From an uncultured Flavobacteriaceae bacterium (GTDB taxonomy: Bacteria > Bacteroidota > Bacteroidia > Flavobacteriales > Flavobacteriaceae): a stretch of DNA of 64,000 nt. The stretch is from positions 62,001-126,000 of the forward strand of contig CAJJCA010000013.1 of assembly GCA_905182575.1 (NCBI GenBank), read 5' to 3'. A model generated the notes under the pieces. It was not told the DNA's origin, searched no databases, and saw only the letters and a program-made list of their open reading frames with translations. Shown piece after piece: positions 50,989 to 60,194 of the stretch (position 1 is its first letter; every line of letters begins with the position of its first letter). A program made the translations under genes and the position numbers.

Positions 50989-51070
50989 GTTAGTTTGACT
51001 TATTTAAGAAGACTAGAAATACCAGAACTAACTCAAGGGGATATGCCTGTCGTTTAAAAGAAAACCCCTC
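50989..51070 (+). repeat. Repeat unit R, copy 4
   Basis: The plus frame reads YLRRLEIPELTQGDMPVV and a stop, then AAAAGAAAACCCC, nearly identical in layout to copy 1. The flank GTTAGTTTGACTTATTTAAGAAG also matches the flank of copy 2. Confidence 0.75.
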
Positions 51071-51508
51071 AGAAATTTATTTAAAGAAAAAAAAGGAGCC
51101 CCTTCGTAATATTCTAAATAACGGACTTTAAAGGCTCCAAAATGATTATAAATGAATTTCTTAGCTGCATTATTTCAAATTCAACAAAATAGCATTTTAT
51201 TAGTTCAAACAGAGTTTGCAACAATGACTTTGACTCTAAGTTTAAATTATAAAAATAAAGATATCGGCTGGTCTTAATAATAGTGGAATTAAGTTTACTC
51301 ATAATGATTTAATTTAATTGTTTGGTTTTTGTTTATAAGGAAATGCTTTACCACCCAAATTTTTTACAATAGTTTCATTTAAAAGAAATAAACACTATTT
51401 TTACTAATTACTTTATCTTTAAAATCAATAAATTCTTTATTTTTAAAATCATTTTCGGGATTATAAAAAAATCATCATAATAATCATTGAACTGACAAAT
51501 TTTAAATA

Positions 51509-51715
51509 GTGAAAAAAAACATCAATCGTTTTAAATATATTCTCATTTTAATTCCATTGGGGATTGCCATCAGATTCATTGATATACAGGTTACTGACGG
51601 CTTTCTTTCCTCAAACGAGAATAAGGATCATTTCATGTTTATTGGAGGTCTAGTAATTATCGTAATAGCCCTTTTGTCTGCCGTTTTGTATTTTGAGAAA
51701 AAATCTAATTCTTAA
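51509..51715 (+). CDS. Small membrane protein, unknown
   Basis: A 68-residue protein starting with GTG 51509. It has two hydrophobic segments (YILILIPLGIAIRF and FIGGLVIIVIALLSAVLYF) with a polar loop that includes DIQVTDGF. It lies 46 bp before the flavin reductase gene on the same strand. Small two-helix proteins of this sort are common in Flavobacteriia; I do not know the role. Confidence 0.65.
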   Translation: MKKNINRFKYILILIPLGIAIRFIDIQVTDGFLSSNENKDHFMFIGGLVIIVIALLSAVLYFEKKSNS

Positions 51716-51761
51716 TTTGACATTCTTAAAATAAGATTCACACTATATCTATAAATACATT

Positions 51762-52397
51762 ATGCAATATTTTAATCAAACTGACGTAAAAGGATTGTCC
51801 AAGATTTATCGTTTAAACTTAGTGAACAGTATCACAGGATACAAGTCGGCCAATATGATAGGAACCCGATCAAAATCGGGTTATGAAAATCTCGCAGTTT
51901 TCAGTTCGATCACCCATCTAGGAAGCGACCCTGCTTTGATCAACTTCACCATGCGCCCAAACACTGTGCCTCGAGATACTTATAAAAACATAAAAGAAAA
52001 TGGGGTTTTCACAGTCAATCACATCGAGGTTGACCATATCGAAGATGCGCATCATACTAGTGCAAAATATGAAGAACACATCTCTGAGTTTGACCAAACC
52101 GATCTTAATGCCGAGTACAAAGGAGATTGGCAAGCACCTTTTGTTAAAGGAGCACCTGTACAGTTAGGATGTCGTTTTTTGAACGAATATCTAATCAAAG
52201 AAAACGGTTGTGTTTTGATTGTTGCCGCCATTGAGCATATCTATGTAAGAGATGAAATGATCGGTGAAGATGGCTGGGTTCAACTCGACAAGGGCAATGT
52301 AGTCGTTGTCAACGGACTGGATGGTTATGCGCTTCCAAAGCTCGAAGAGCGCTTTGAATATGCAAGACCAAAGGACATTAAGCAACTTAATAAATAG
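51762..52397 (+). CDS. Flavin reductase-like FMN-binding protein
   Basis: A 211-residue protein of the flavin reductase/split-barrel family. NSITGYKSANMIGTRS, LAVFSSITHLGSDPALINF and RPNTVPRDTYKNIKENG form the FMN-binding part; the VNHIEVDHIEDAHHTSAKY segment is typical of a Bacteroidetes subgroup. The substrate is unknown. The O-methyltransferase gene begins 11 bp later, so they may share a transcript. Confidence 0.85.
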   Translation: MQYFNQTDVKGLSKIYRLNLVNSITGYKSANMIGTRSKSGYENLAVFSSITHLGSDPALINFTMRPNTVPRDTYKNIKENGVFTVNHIEVDHIEDAHHTSAKYEEHISEFDQTDLNAEYKGDWQAPFVKGAPVQLGCRFLNEYLIKENGCVLIVAAIEHIYVRDEMIGEDGWVQLDKGNVVVVNGLDGYALPKLEERFEYARPKDIKQLNK

Positions 52398-52408
52398 ATT
52401 TTAAACCT

Positions 52409-53073
52409 ATGGATTTTATAGACAATAAAATCTTGGATTACGCGCTGCTTCATTCCGATAATGAATCTGATTTACTCAAAGAATTAGCAAAAGAAACTTA
52501 TCAAAAAATTCTTCAACCGAGGATGCTTAGCGGGCCGCTACAGGGCCGGTTTTTAAGTTTGTTGTCAAAAATAATTCAACCCAAAACAATTCTTGAAGTA
52601 GGAACTTTCACTGGCTATGGGACTCTATGCTTGGCAGAAGGATTACGGAAAGACGGACTGCTCCACACGATTGACACCAACGAAGAATTGATTGATTTTC
52701 AGAAAAAATACTTTAACCGAAGTGATTACAAGGACCAAATCAAATGCCATTTAGGAGCAGCTAAGGATGTGATTTCAAAGCTTAATCTATATTTGATCTA
52801 ATTTTTTTAGATGCTGATAAAGCAAACTACCTTAATTATTTTAACCTTTTAATTCCAAAATTAAATCCAAAAGGGCTCCTAATTGCCGACAATGTGTTGT
52901 GGAGTGGAAAGGTATTAGAGGAAACTACTTCAATCAAGGATATAGACACACCAGCGATGAAAGAATTTAACGAATATGTTAAGAATGATCAACGTGTGGA
53001 AACATTACTATTGCCTCTCAGAGATGGCTTAACAATCTGCAGGAAAGTAAGTTTAGAGCTTTCTTTTAATTGA
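52409..53073 (+). CDS. SAM-dependent O-methyltransferase, frame-broken
   Basis: A class I O-methyltransferase of the caffeoyl-CoA/TrmR type, about 220 residues. LEVGTFTGYGTLCLAEGL is the SAM loop and TIDTNEELIDFQKKYF follows. A shift near 52790 interrupts it; the next frame gives FLDADKANYLNYF, the metal-binding Asp motif, then LLIADNVLWSGKVLE and RDGLTICRKV. The stop at 53071-53073 lies inside the convergent tatA end. Bacterial relatives modify tRNA uridine 34 or catechols; which applies here is open. Confidence 0.9.
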
Positions 53074-53325
53074 ATCAGTGAGGTTGTCAAAATCTTCTTT
53101 AACCTTATCTACCTGATCTTTAATTTCACCTCCAATTGAACCTACGGAATCTTTTGTATTCGCAGATTTTTGAATTTCGGACTTTATTTCATTTGTGGCT
53201 TGACGCACTTGAGTCACTCCTTTTGCCAGTGATCTCGCAATCGAAGGGATTTTATCTGCCCCGAATACGAGCAAAACAATAAAAAAAACAAAGACGAGCT
53301 CTGCACCGCTAATAAAAAGAAACAT
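53053..53325 (-). CDS. tatA: TatA-type twin-arginine translocase subunit
   Basis: A 90-residue protein with an N-terminal membrane helix (ELVFVFFIVLLVFGAD, about 9-24), the conserved FG hinge, then an amphipathic helix KIPSIARSLAKGVTQVRQATNEIK and a charged tail. The Glu at residue 9 and the LARSLGK-like helix fit TatA/TatB. The chain is short, nearer TatA. tatC is not seen here. It overlaps the methyltransferase gene tail by 21 bp. Confidence 0.9.
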   Translation of the reverse strand: MFLFISGAELVFVFFIVLLVFGADKIPSIARSLAKGVTQVRQATNEIKSEIQKSANTKDSVGSIGGEIKDQVDKVKEDFDNLTDSIKRKL

Positions 53326-53341
53326 TAATTTATATTTTAAT

Positions 53342-53349
53342 CAAAGATA
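53342..53349 (-). promoter_or_regulatory. -7 box of tatA
   Basis: The minus strand reads TATCTTTG, matching TAnnTTTG, 16 bp ahead of the tatA ATG at 53325. It follows directly after the terminator of the M1 peptidase gene, so tatA is probably its own unit. Confidence 0.6.
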
Positions 53350-53361
53350 TAAAAAACACAA

Positions 53362-53397
53362 CTTAAAAGCACGACTTAAATAAGTCGTGCTTTTAAG
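53362..53397 (-). terminator. Long perfect hairpin terminator
   Basis: A 17-bp perfect stem (53362-53378 with 53381-53397, arms CTTAAAAGCACGACTTA and its complement) with a 2-base loop. On the minus strand it follows the M1 peptidase stop by 5 bp and is followed by GTTGTGTTTTTT. Confidence 0.85.
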
Positions 53398-53402
53398 AGA
53401 TT

Positions 53403-55714
53403 TTAATTTTCTGTTTTTTTAATAAAATTTTCAAAATCGCTAGCAGCCTCCTTTTTGGGCCAGCTGTTATTTGATAGTATCAATATCTGCAGTTTCTAAA
53501 TCAGGATCAACCAAAATATTAGTAATTTCTTTGTCTGAAGCCATAACTTTGCGAACCACTTTGTCATTTTTTCTCCAAACTTGAACAGGATATGTAATTC
53601 TTTCTGAAGTACCATCGGCGAAAGTATACTCAACAATTATGGGCATTACGAGGCCTCCAGGCTTTTCAAATTCAATTTCATAAAAATACTTAGGAACCTT
53701 AAGCCCCTTAAGTTGCTCTTCAGTGAAATTATCTTTCACATAAGTATCCAATACCTTAGAATGGTCCATTGGAGAACCTTCTGCATATTCAGGATTAAAA
53801 TCTTCACTGTCTTCCATTACTGTAAAAACAGCTGGGGGAAGATCATCTAAGGTCATATTATAAGCGGCCAATTTTCCTTTAATTTCAGCATTTGGTTCTT
53901 TTGAAATAAAAAACTTTTTGACACTAGTACGCCAATATCGACGTAATCTGTAGAATAGAACCATCCTCTCCAAAACCAATCCAAATCTACTGCAGAAGCG
54001 TCTTCCATTGTTCTGAAAAAATCTTCAGGAGAAGGGTGCTTAAACATCCAACGTTGGGCATAGGTTTTAAAAGCATAATCAAAAAGCTCTTTGCCCATTA
54101 CGGTTTCTCTGAGTATATTTAAAGCTGTGGCTGGCTTGGCGTAAGCATTTGGAGACCTAATTGATAAACATTTTCAGGGTTGGACATGATTGGAGCTAAA
54201 TACTCTGATCTCCTCCCATATAATTAACAATTTTTGAAGGCGCCCCTCTACGAGAAGGGTAGTTGTCCAAGCCCAAAATTGAATTTGGAAATTTTTTTCC
54301 AAACTCTTGCTCTGTAAGGTATTGCATAAAAGTATCTAATCCTTCATCCATCCAGCCCCATTGACGCTCGTCAGAATTCACAATCATTGGAAAGAAATTG
54401 TGCCCCACTTCATGGATAATGACACTAATCATTCCAAATTTAACCCTATCAGAATAAGTTCCATCTTTTTCTGGTCTGCCGTAATTCCAGCAAATCATCG
54501 GATATTCCATTCCTTGATTTTTGGCGTGAACAGAAATGGCTTTGTGGTAAGGGTAGTCGAAAGTCATTCTTTGAATACGTTTTTAAGGTTTGAGCTACTG
54601 CAACAGTGGAATATTCTTCCCACAAAGGGTTCCCTTCCTTAGGATAAAGGGAAACAGCCATCACTTTTCGTGACCCAACTTTTACGGCCATCATATCCCA
54701 AATAAACTTCCTAGAGCTTGCAAATCCAAAGTCTCTAACATTTTCAGCAATAAACTTCCAAGTTTTTTTCTTTTCAGAAAACCCAGCTTCTCGTGCTTCT
54801 GCTTCAGCCTGGTTAACAATAATGACTGGTTTATCAAAAGTGTTTTGAGCTTTTTTATACCTGTTTAATTCTTGTTTAGATAAAACATCTTTCGGATTTT
54901 GTAATACGCCAGTTGCATCGACAATATGATCTGCAGGAACGGTTAAATTAACTTCATAATCCCCAAAGTTTAAAGCAAATTCACCATTGCCCCAAAATTG
55001 ATAATTCTGCCATCCTTCCACGTCATTATAAACGGCCAATCTTGGGAAAAACTGAGCGATTACATAGGCACGATTTCCATCTTCGGGAAAATATTCAAAT
55101 CCTGAACGTGCTCTATTTTCGACGTGATTGTTAATGTTGTACCACCATTTTATAGAAAAAGTATACTGATCTCCACTCTTTATCGGAGTAGGCAAATCAA
55201 TTCTCATCATCGTAGCGTTGATAAGGTGCTTGAGTGGACGATTGTTAGCATCCTTAACGGACTGAATATTAAAACCGCCATCAAATGGATCTTTAAGGTA
55301 ATCCGAAACAAATTCTTCAACCATCATTAAAGGTTTGGCTCCATTCCCATCTTTTTCATGGGCAATAGCATCTTTCTTTCTTATATTTTGCTCCAACTGA
55401 ACCCACAAATAAGACAATGCGTCGGGCGAGTTGTTTGTGTAAGTGATTTTTTCTTCCCCGTAAAGGCGTTCATTTTTGTCGTCCAACTCTATGTCCATGA
55501 TGTAATCAACCTGCTGTTGATAGTAATCTACTCCAGGAGCACCAGAAGCAGTTCGGTAACTGTTGGGAGTGGAAAACTCTTGATAGAGCTGCTTAAACTT
55601 ATTTCTATTGGTGTGACCGCCTTCTTTTGCAACTACTGAATCGGGTTGTGCTGACAAGCCAGAAGTAAAAAAAAGGGTCGCCAAAAAAATTAAATGTGAA
55701 TGAATTATGTTCAT
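53403..55714 (-). CDS. M1 family metallopeptidase, exported, frame-broken
   Basis: An aminopeptidase N-type zinc enzyme of about 770 residues. A signal peptide opens it ([22 protein letters not shown]). The M1 N-domain has [15 protein letters not shown] and [15 protein letters not shown]. The zinc motif HEVGHNFFP (54414-54388), the third-ligand Glu in DEGLDTF and the substrate segment [12 protein letters not shown] are in the second fragment. Breaks lie near 54500, 54150, 53910 and 53470. After the last one [18 protein letters not shown] ends the protein at 53403-53405. The DUF6702 gene lies 60 bp upstream on the same strand. Confidence 0.92.
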
Positions 55715-55775
55715 TAGATTTCACTTGTTTCCCATGATAGTTCAAAAAATGGAACTGAATAAATAAGTACTAAAA

Positions 55776-56297
55776 TTATAAAAGGTTTAATTTGATTTTA
55801 AAACGAGGTTGGGTGTGAGTAAATAAAAAACTTTTTCGCTGATTTCCATTTCTATAATGAATGATGTTTTTTTGCTCTTCAGAAAAATCAAATAGTAGGG
55901 TGTTTTGTATATTAATATTTTCATCTAGCTTGTCAAATTTCAATTCCAAATAGCAAACCATCATATCATCTTTATACTCCTTACCTAAAAAATTAATTTT
56001 AAATTCATTTTCAACAGAGGTAAATATTAAATTATCTTCAAAGTAATTCGTTAATAAACTATCCACAACAGATTCGTCACTGTCTGGTGCTAGTTTCAAT
56101 TCAGTATTACTGCTTTTTACCAAGATCGATTCAATGTCCTCAATAAAAAGTCGAGAGGTGATTTGAAAACTGTTATTGGATTCAACGAACCTTAAAGAGG
56201 TGGTCGTAACATAAAATTTGTGAGGAATAAATGCTGAAAGCAATACAGTACAAACAATAATAAAAAATAAGCCAAAACGCTTTCTAAATATTCTCAT
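55776..56297 (-). CDS. DUF6702-type secreted protein
   Basis: A 173-residue protein with an N-terminal membrane/signal segment (FGLFFIIVCTVLLSAFIPHKFY). The sequence FYVTTTSLRFVESNNSFQITSRLF matches the DUF6702 family, which in Bacteroidetes lies next to this M1 peptidase and a CarboxypepD-like protein. The function is unknown. It ends with an amphipathic FKIKLNLL. The frame is intact. Confidence 0.8.
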   Translation of the reverse strand: MRIFRKRFGLFFIIVCTVLLSAFIPHKFYVTTTSLRFVESNNSFQITSRLFIEDIESILVKSSNTELKLAPDSDESVVDSLLTNYFEDNLIFTSVENEFKINFLGKEYKDDMMVCYLELKFDKLDENINIQNTLLFDFSEEQKNIIHYRNGNQRKSFLFTHTQPRFKIKLNLL

Positions 56298-56315
56298 GGT
56301 AACTAGTTTTTATAG

Positions 56316-57024
56316 CTAAAATTGAGCTCTATAACTTTGACTCTCAGAGATCAAGTAGTCAATCAACTCGAATTGCTTATCTACTTTTAATAATTTTTGG
56401 GAAGGTAAGTTTTTATCTATATGCTCAAGAAAACCGACAACTTGATCGTCTTTTAGCTTAAGGTCTCTTGTGAAAAAGTCGTCATCAAAAACATAAAGTA
56501 AAATCTCGCTTGGCTTAAGGTTGTTCTTTTCCTCTTCGGTTTTACCAATTACCATTTTTGCAATTAATTTAACCACATTAATCACATTTAATCCATTGGT
56601 TAATTGATCTTTTTTCAACAAGACATTTCCAAAAACTATCATAATCATAAGACTTAAACTCTTCTTCCTTTAAATCAAGAAACTTTTCAGTGTTATAAGG
56701 CGTAATCACGACCTCTTCAAGTGCGTTTATTCGCTCATTCACAGAAACCGTTAGCCTATTGTTTTGAAGTATTTCAGGAGTGATAACAACAGTCCTTATA
56801 AGGTATTGAACAGAAGAAAACAGAACCTCATCTCCTAGCGCTACATCAATTTCAAATTCTCCATCGGCGTCAGTAATGGTGTTTATTTGTGCGGTGTTGT
56901 TCACCACGTTGGCTGCTACAACATTTATATTGCGATAGAGCAACTTCCCTTTTATAGGCATTCGATTTTGTCCCCACGAAAGCATGTTTGAAAAAAGGAG
57001 CAATAGCAATATGAATTTTCTCAT
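56316..57024 (-). CDS. CarboxypepD_reg-like secreted protein, frame-broken
   Basis: A secreted protein of about 235 residues: signal peptide (MRKFILLLLLFSNMLSWGQ), then a carboxypeptidase regulatory-like beta domain (IKGKLLYRNINVVAANVVN, ITDADGEFEIDVALGDEVLFSS, INALEEVVITP). A shift near 56620 leads to a helical C-part (WKCLVEKDQLTNGLNVINVV, FLEHIDKNLPSQKLLKVDKQ). It has no TonB plug or barrel, so it is a stand-alone member of this group. It neighbours the DUF6702 and M1 peptidase genes, a conserved trio in Flavobacteriia. Confidence 0.82.
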
Positions 57025-57160
57025 GGTTAAAGATAAGAAGCTAATTAATTTATTAAATCCTTCTGGTGTTAATTTTTAATTAAAAAGTAGTTTTTAGTAT
57101 TAATACCGACTCAAAATCTATCCTATGATTAGAATTTAGTATTTTTATATTTTGACCCAT

Positions 57161-57601
57161 ATGATTATTCAATCGTCTTCGTCCCAAACAACCTATCAGG
57201 TTAGGCATCCAATTCTCAGAAAAGGGAAACCCCTCGAGAGTTGCCGATTTGAAAATGACGATCACCCAGATAGCATTCATCTTTGTGCAAAAAAAGAAGA
57301 CATTATCATCGGCGTATTGTCTGCACTGCCCAATAATTGTAGTGATTTTCCCTTAAAAAAAAGCTATCAACTCAGGGGTATCGCTATTAATCATGAATTC
57401 CAAAGGAAAGGAATTGGGTCGCTTCTGGTTCAAAAAGTTGAACAACAAATTCGATTAAACAAATCAATTGAATACATTTGGCTCAACGCAAGGGTAAACT
57501 CCAAAAATTTCTATTTAAACCTTGGATATCGTCCTGCTGGCAAAGTATTCAACATAAAAAATATTGGAATGCATCAACGTTACATAAAAAACAACTCATG
57601 A
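57161..57601 (+). CDS. GNAT family N-acetyltransferase
   Basis: A 146-residue GNAT domain. The CoA-binding segment is QLRGIAINHEFQRKGIGSLLV with R/QxxGxG present as QRKGIG. The C-terminal ARVNSKNFYLNLGYRPAG and the final beta strand are typical. ATG 57161 (MIIQSS) or the upstream ATG 57152 could be the start. Its stop overlaps the following gene (ATGA). The substrate is unknown. Confidence 0.85.
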   Translation: MIIQSSSSQTTYQVRHPILRKGKPLESCRFENDDHPDSIHLCAKKEDIIIGVLSALPNNCSDFPLKKSYQLRGIAINHEFQRKGIGSLLVQKVEQQIRLNKSIEYIWLNARVNSKNFYLNLGYRPAGKVFNIKNIGMHQRYIKNNS

Positions 57602-58251
57602 ATCGTTTTGAATTTATCAGTAGCCTAATCAGTCTGCCCTTACTTAACTTCTGTAGCAATGAAAAGTATGCTGCTGAAATATTAATCGGTAAAGGAAATC
57701 CAAATCTTGTGGGAAAAGATCATCGTTTACTTCCAGAGGTTGAAAAGGCTTATCAAAATATGGAAAGGGCGGCAAGGGCGGCAGGTATTAAAGTTAAAGT
57801 GGTCTCCTCCTATCGGTCCTATGAAAAACAGAAAGCCATTTGGAATCGAAAATTCAATGCATTCAAAAAAGAAGGACTCGACGGATTGCAAATCATCAAT
57901 AAAATCATTGAATACTCAACAATTCCGGGGACCTCTCGACACCACTGGGGGACCGAAATCGATATGATTGATAATAATCCTTTAGCCGAAGGGGATGTAT
58001 TACTTACAGAGAAGTTTCATGATGGAGGACCTTATGAAAAACTCAGGATTTGGATGGATAAAAACGCCCAAAACTTTGGATTTATCAGACCCTACACTCT
58101 GGACAAAGAACGTAGTGGATTCTATTATGAACCATGGCATTACAGCTTTTCTGAGATTTCAAAACCCATGCTTAAATCTTATTTAAAATTGGATATCGTT
58201 GAACTCTTAAAAGACGATTCGCTTTTGGGATCAGAAATGTTAGATGCGTAA
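57598..58251 (+). CDS. VanY-type D-alanyl-D-alanine carboxypeptidase
   Basis: A 217-residue M15B peptidase. The start ATG 57598 gives MNRFEFISSLISLPLLNFC, a signal or lipoprotein-like segment with Cys19. The zinc site is in SRHHWGTEIDM and EPWHYSF, as expected of VanY/DacY proteins, and SSYRSYEKQKAIWNRKF is the usual first motif. It would trim the terminal D-Ala of cell wall stem peptides in the periplasm. The long upstream frame 57478 is not used. It overlaps the GNAT gene by 4 bp. Confidence 0.9.
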   Translation: MNRFEFISSLISLPLLNFCSNEKYAAEILIGKGNPNLVGKDHRLLPEVEKAYQNMERAARAAGIKVKVVSSYRSYEKQKAIWNRKFNAFKKEGLDGLQIINKIIEYSTIPGTSRHHWGTEIDMIDNNPLAEGDVLLTEKFHDGGPYEKLRIWMDKNAQNFGFIRPYTLDKERSGFYYEPWHYSFSEISKPMLKSYLKLDIVELLKDDSLLGSEMLDA

Positions 58252-58313
58252 CTGTTAAACAAATACCTTAAAAGTCATGTTTTGGGAATTGACCCGTCGC
58301 TTTTATAAGTTGA

Positions 58314-59075
58314 CTATCGAATAAAAACTGGGGCTAGTTTTGATTCAGTATGTGCTTCACTATAGACATAACCTCCAGAATCAAACCCGAGTAGTGCGTC
58401 GTAATCATTTTTTGGTGAATCCAATAAATAACGCACCATCATTCCCCTTGCCTTCTTGGCATAAAAAGATATTATTTTAAGTTTTCCGTTTTTAAAATCT
58501 TTAAACTGAGGTGCTATGATTGGGGTTTTTAAAACTTTTTGATCTACCGCAGAAAAATATTCAGTGCTTGCCAGATTGACAAAAAGCTCTTCTTCTTCTA
58601 ATTCTGAATTTAAAAAGCTGGTTATTTTCTGTCTCCAAAATTCATAAAGATTTTTATTTTTTTCAATTCCAATTTTAGTTCCCATTTCTAGGCGGTAGGG
58701 TTGAATTAAATCTAAAGGTTTAAGCACTCCATAAAGACCTGAAAGAATCCTAAGACTGTTTTGCATTTTATTGATCTTCTCCTCCGGAAGCGTGTAGGCA
58801 TCTAATCCAGAATATACATCTCCATTAAATGCAAAGACTGCAGGCCTTGAGTTTTTCAAACTCTCCTGATTGTTAAAATTTTGATTCCGTTCCCAGTTTA
58901 AATTCCCGAGCTTATCGGAAATATGCATTAATTGCGATAATTCAACTGAAGATTTCTTTTTTAAAAGCTCATTTATTCTTTTAGCTTCTTCAATAAAGCA
59001 TGGATTTGAGTTTGTCGAATTGGGTAAAACCGCATCAAAATTTAGGGATTTTGCAGGAGAAATTATCATTTTCAT
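58314..59075 (-). CDS. yaaA: YaaA peroxide stress protein (DUF328)
   Basis: A 253-residue protein of the YaaA/UPF0246 family. MKMIISPAKSLNFDA, RPAVFAFNGDVYSGLDAYTL, LRILSGLYGVLKPLDLIQPYRLEMGTK and KKARGMMVRYLLD are the conserved blocks. In E. coli YaaA lowers damage by iron during peroxide stress and binds DNA. The frame is intact. It lies between genes on the opposite and same strands without clear partners. Confidence 0.94.
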   Translation of the reverse strand: MKMIISPAKSLNFDAVLPNSTNSNPCFIEEAKRINELLKKKSSVELSQLMHISDKLGNLNWERNQNFNNQESLKNSRPAVFAFNGDVYSGLDAYTLPEEKINKMQNSLRILSGLYGVLKPLDLIQPYRLEMGTKIGIEKNKNLYEFWRQKITSFLNSELEEEELFVNLASTEYFSAVDQKVLKTPIIAPQFKDFKNGKLKIISFYAKKARGMMVRYLLDSPKNDYDALLGFDSGGYVYSEAHTESKLAPVFIR

Positions 59076-59153
59076 TTTGCAATCGTTTTTCCAAATGTAT
59101 AAGGATTTAGTCCAAAAAACAACTCTATCAAATCACCAAATTCAATTGGTATA

Positions 59154-60194
59154 TCAAGAATTCTTATGTTGTGCATAATTACGCCACTTTTCAAGTGCAT
59201 TTAAAATGTCCGAAGGAGTTTCAGAATTAAAATCCATCCACTCATTAGTCGTGGGGTGGTTAAAACCTAAGGTTTTTGCATGCAATGCCTGACGCGGAAT
59301 CAATGTAAAGCAGTTCTGAACAAATTGCTTGTATTTTGTAAAAGTCGTACCCTTTAAAACAGCATCACCCCCATAGCGCGAATCATTAAACAGTGTGTGT
59401 CCAATATGTTTCATGTGTACACGAATCTGATGGGTTCGGCCCGTCTCGAGTCGGCATTCAATCAATGTTACATATCCAAAACGTTCTAAAACCGAATAGT
59501 GCGTAATGGCAGGCTTCCCAGATTCTCCCTCTGGAAAAACGGTCATTTGAAGGCGGTTTTTAGGATGTCTCCCGATGTGTCCTTCCACAACTCCTTCTTC
59601 CGCTATGACATCTCCCCAAACCAAAGCTAGGTATTTTCGGGAGGAGACCTTGTCGTGAAACTGTTTTGCCAAATGCACCATCGCTATGTCTGTTTTAGCA
59701 ACGACTAAAAGACCACTTGTATCCTTATCAATTCGGTGAACCAAGCCCGGTCGATCATTAGAATTTAATGGTAGTGTCTCAAAATGATGCAAAAGACCAT
59801 TAATCAAAGTACCTGAATAGTTTCCATGTCCGGGATGAACAACCATGCCCGCTTCCTTATTGACCACAATCAAGGCTTCATCTTCATATATAATGTCCAA
59901 AGACATTTCTTCGGGTATTAAAAGATTTTCGTGAGGTGGATGAGACAGTAACACTTTCACCTCATCTCCTCCCTTGATTTTATAACTCGACTTTACGGGA
60001 ACTCCATCTACTTGAATTGAACCTGTTTTAGCAGCTTGTTGGATTTTATTTCGCGTTGCATTTTCAATCCGATTCATTAAATACTTATCCACCCGAAGCG
60101 GCTCTTGCCCGGGGTCAGCCTTGAATGAATGATGCTCGTGTAATTGATCTTCTACCATCTCCGAACCGGAGCCTTGTTTATTTTCGTTTTCCAT
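59154..60194 (-). CDS. rluD: RluD-type 23S rRNA pseudouridine synthase
   Basis: A 346-residue pseudouridine synthase. An N-terminal S4 domain (about 29-90, RVDKYLMNRIENATRNKIQQ) is followed by the catalytic domain with HRIDKDTSGLLVVAKT (catalytic Asp), SRKYLALVWG, GRTHQIRVHMKHIGH and HAKTLGFNHP. RluD modifies helix 69 of 23S rRNA; RluA-family paralogues are alike, so the exact target is inferred. It overlaps the PASTA gene by 17 bp. Confidence 0.92.
   Translation of the reverse strand: MENENKQGSGSEMVEDQLHEHHSFKADPGQEPLRVDKYLMNRIENATRNKIQQAAKTGSIQVDGVPVKSSYKIKGGDEVKVLLSHPPHENLLIPEEMSLDIIYEDEALIVVNKEAGMVVHPGHGNYSGTLINGLLHHFETLPLNSNDRPGLVHRIDKDTSGLLVVAKTDIAMVHLAKQFHDKVSSRKYLALVWGDVIAEEGVVEGHIGRHPKNRLQMTVFPEGESGKPAITHYSVLERFGYVTLIECRLETGRTHQIRVHMKHIGHTLFNDSRYGGDAVLKGTTFTKYKQFVQNCFTLIPRQALHAKTLGFNHPTTNEWMDFNSETPSDILNALEKWRNYAQHKNS

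Larger units (their letters stand above)
50755..51508. other. 750-bp intergenic stretch with S copy 2 and R copy 4
   Basis: Contains the second S-R pair (50860-51060). After it, GGAGCC near 51095 and GGCTCC near 51131 could form a long hairpin. A 62-residue minus frame at 51114-51302 has poor codon use and I do not accept it. The rest is AT-rich without visible function. Confidence 0.5.

Noticed and set aside
46507-51070. Could the repeats be a CRISPR array?
   Set aside because: The four units are 0.6-2.1 kb apart, diverged, and encode a protein tail; there are no regular spacers or cas genes.
51114-51302. A 62-codon minus frame.
   Set aside because: No family resemblance, poor codon use, no leader features, and it overlaps a possible hairpin.
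57478-57597. N-terminal extension of the VanY-like peptidase.
   Set aside because: It is the GNAT gene read in another frame; the ATG at 57598 starts a signal-like segment and overlaps the GNAT stop in the usual ATGA fashion.
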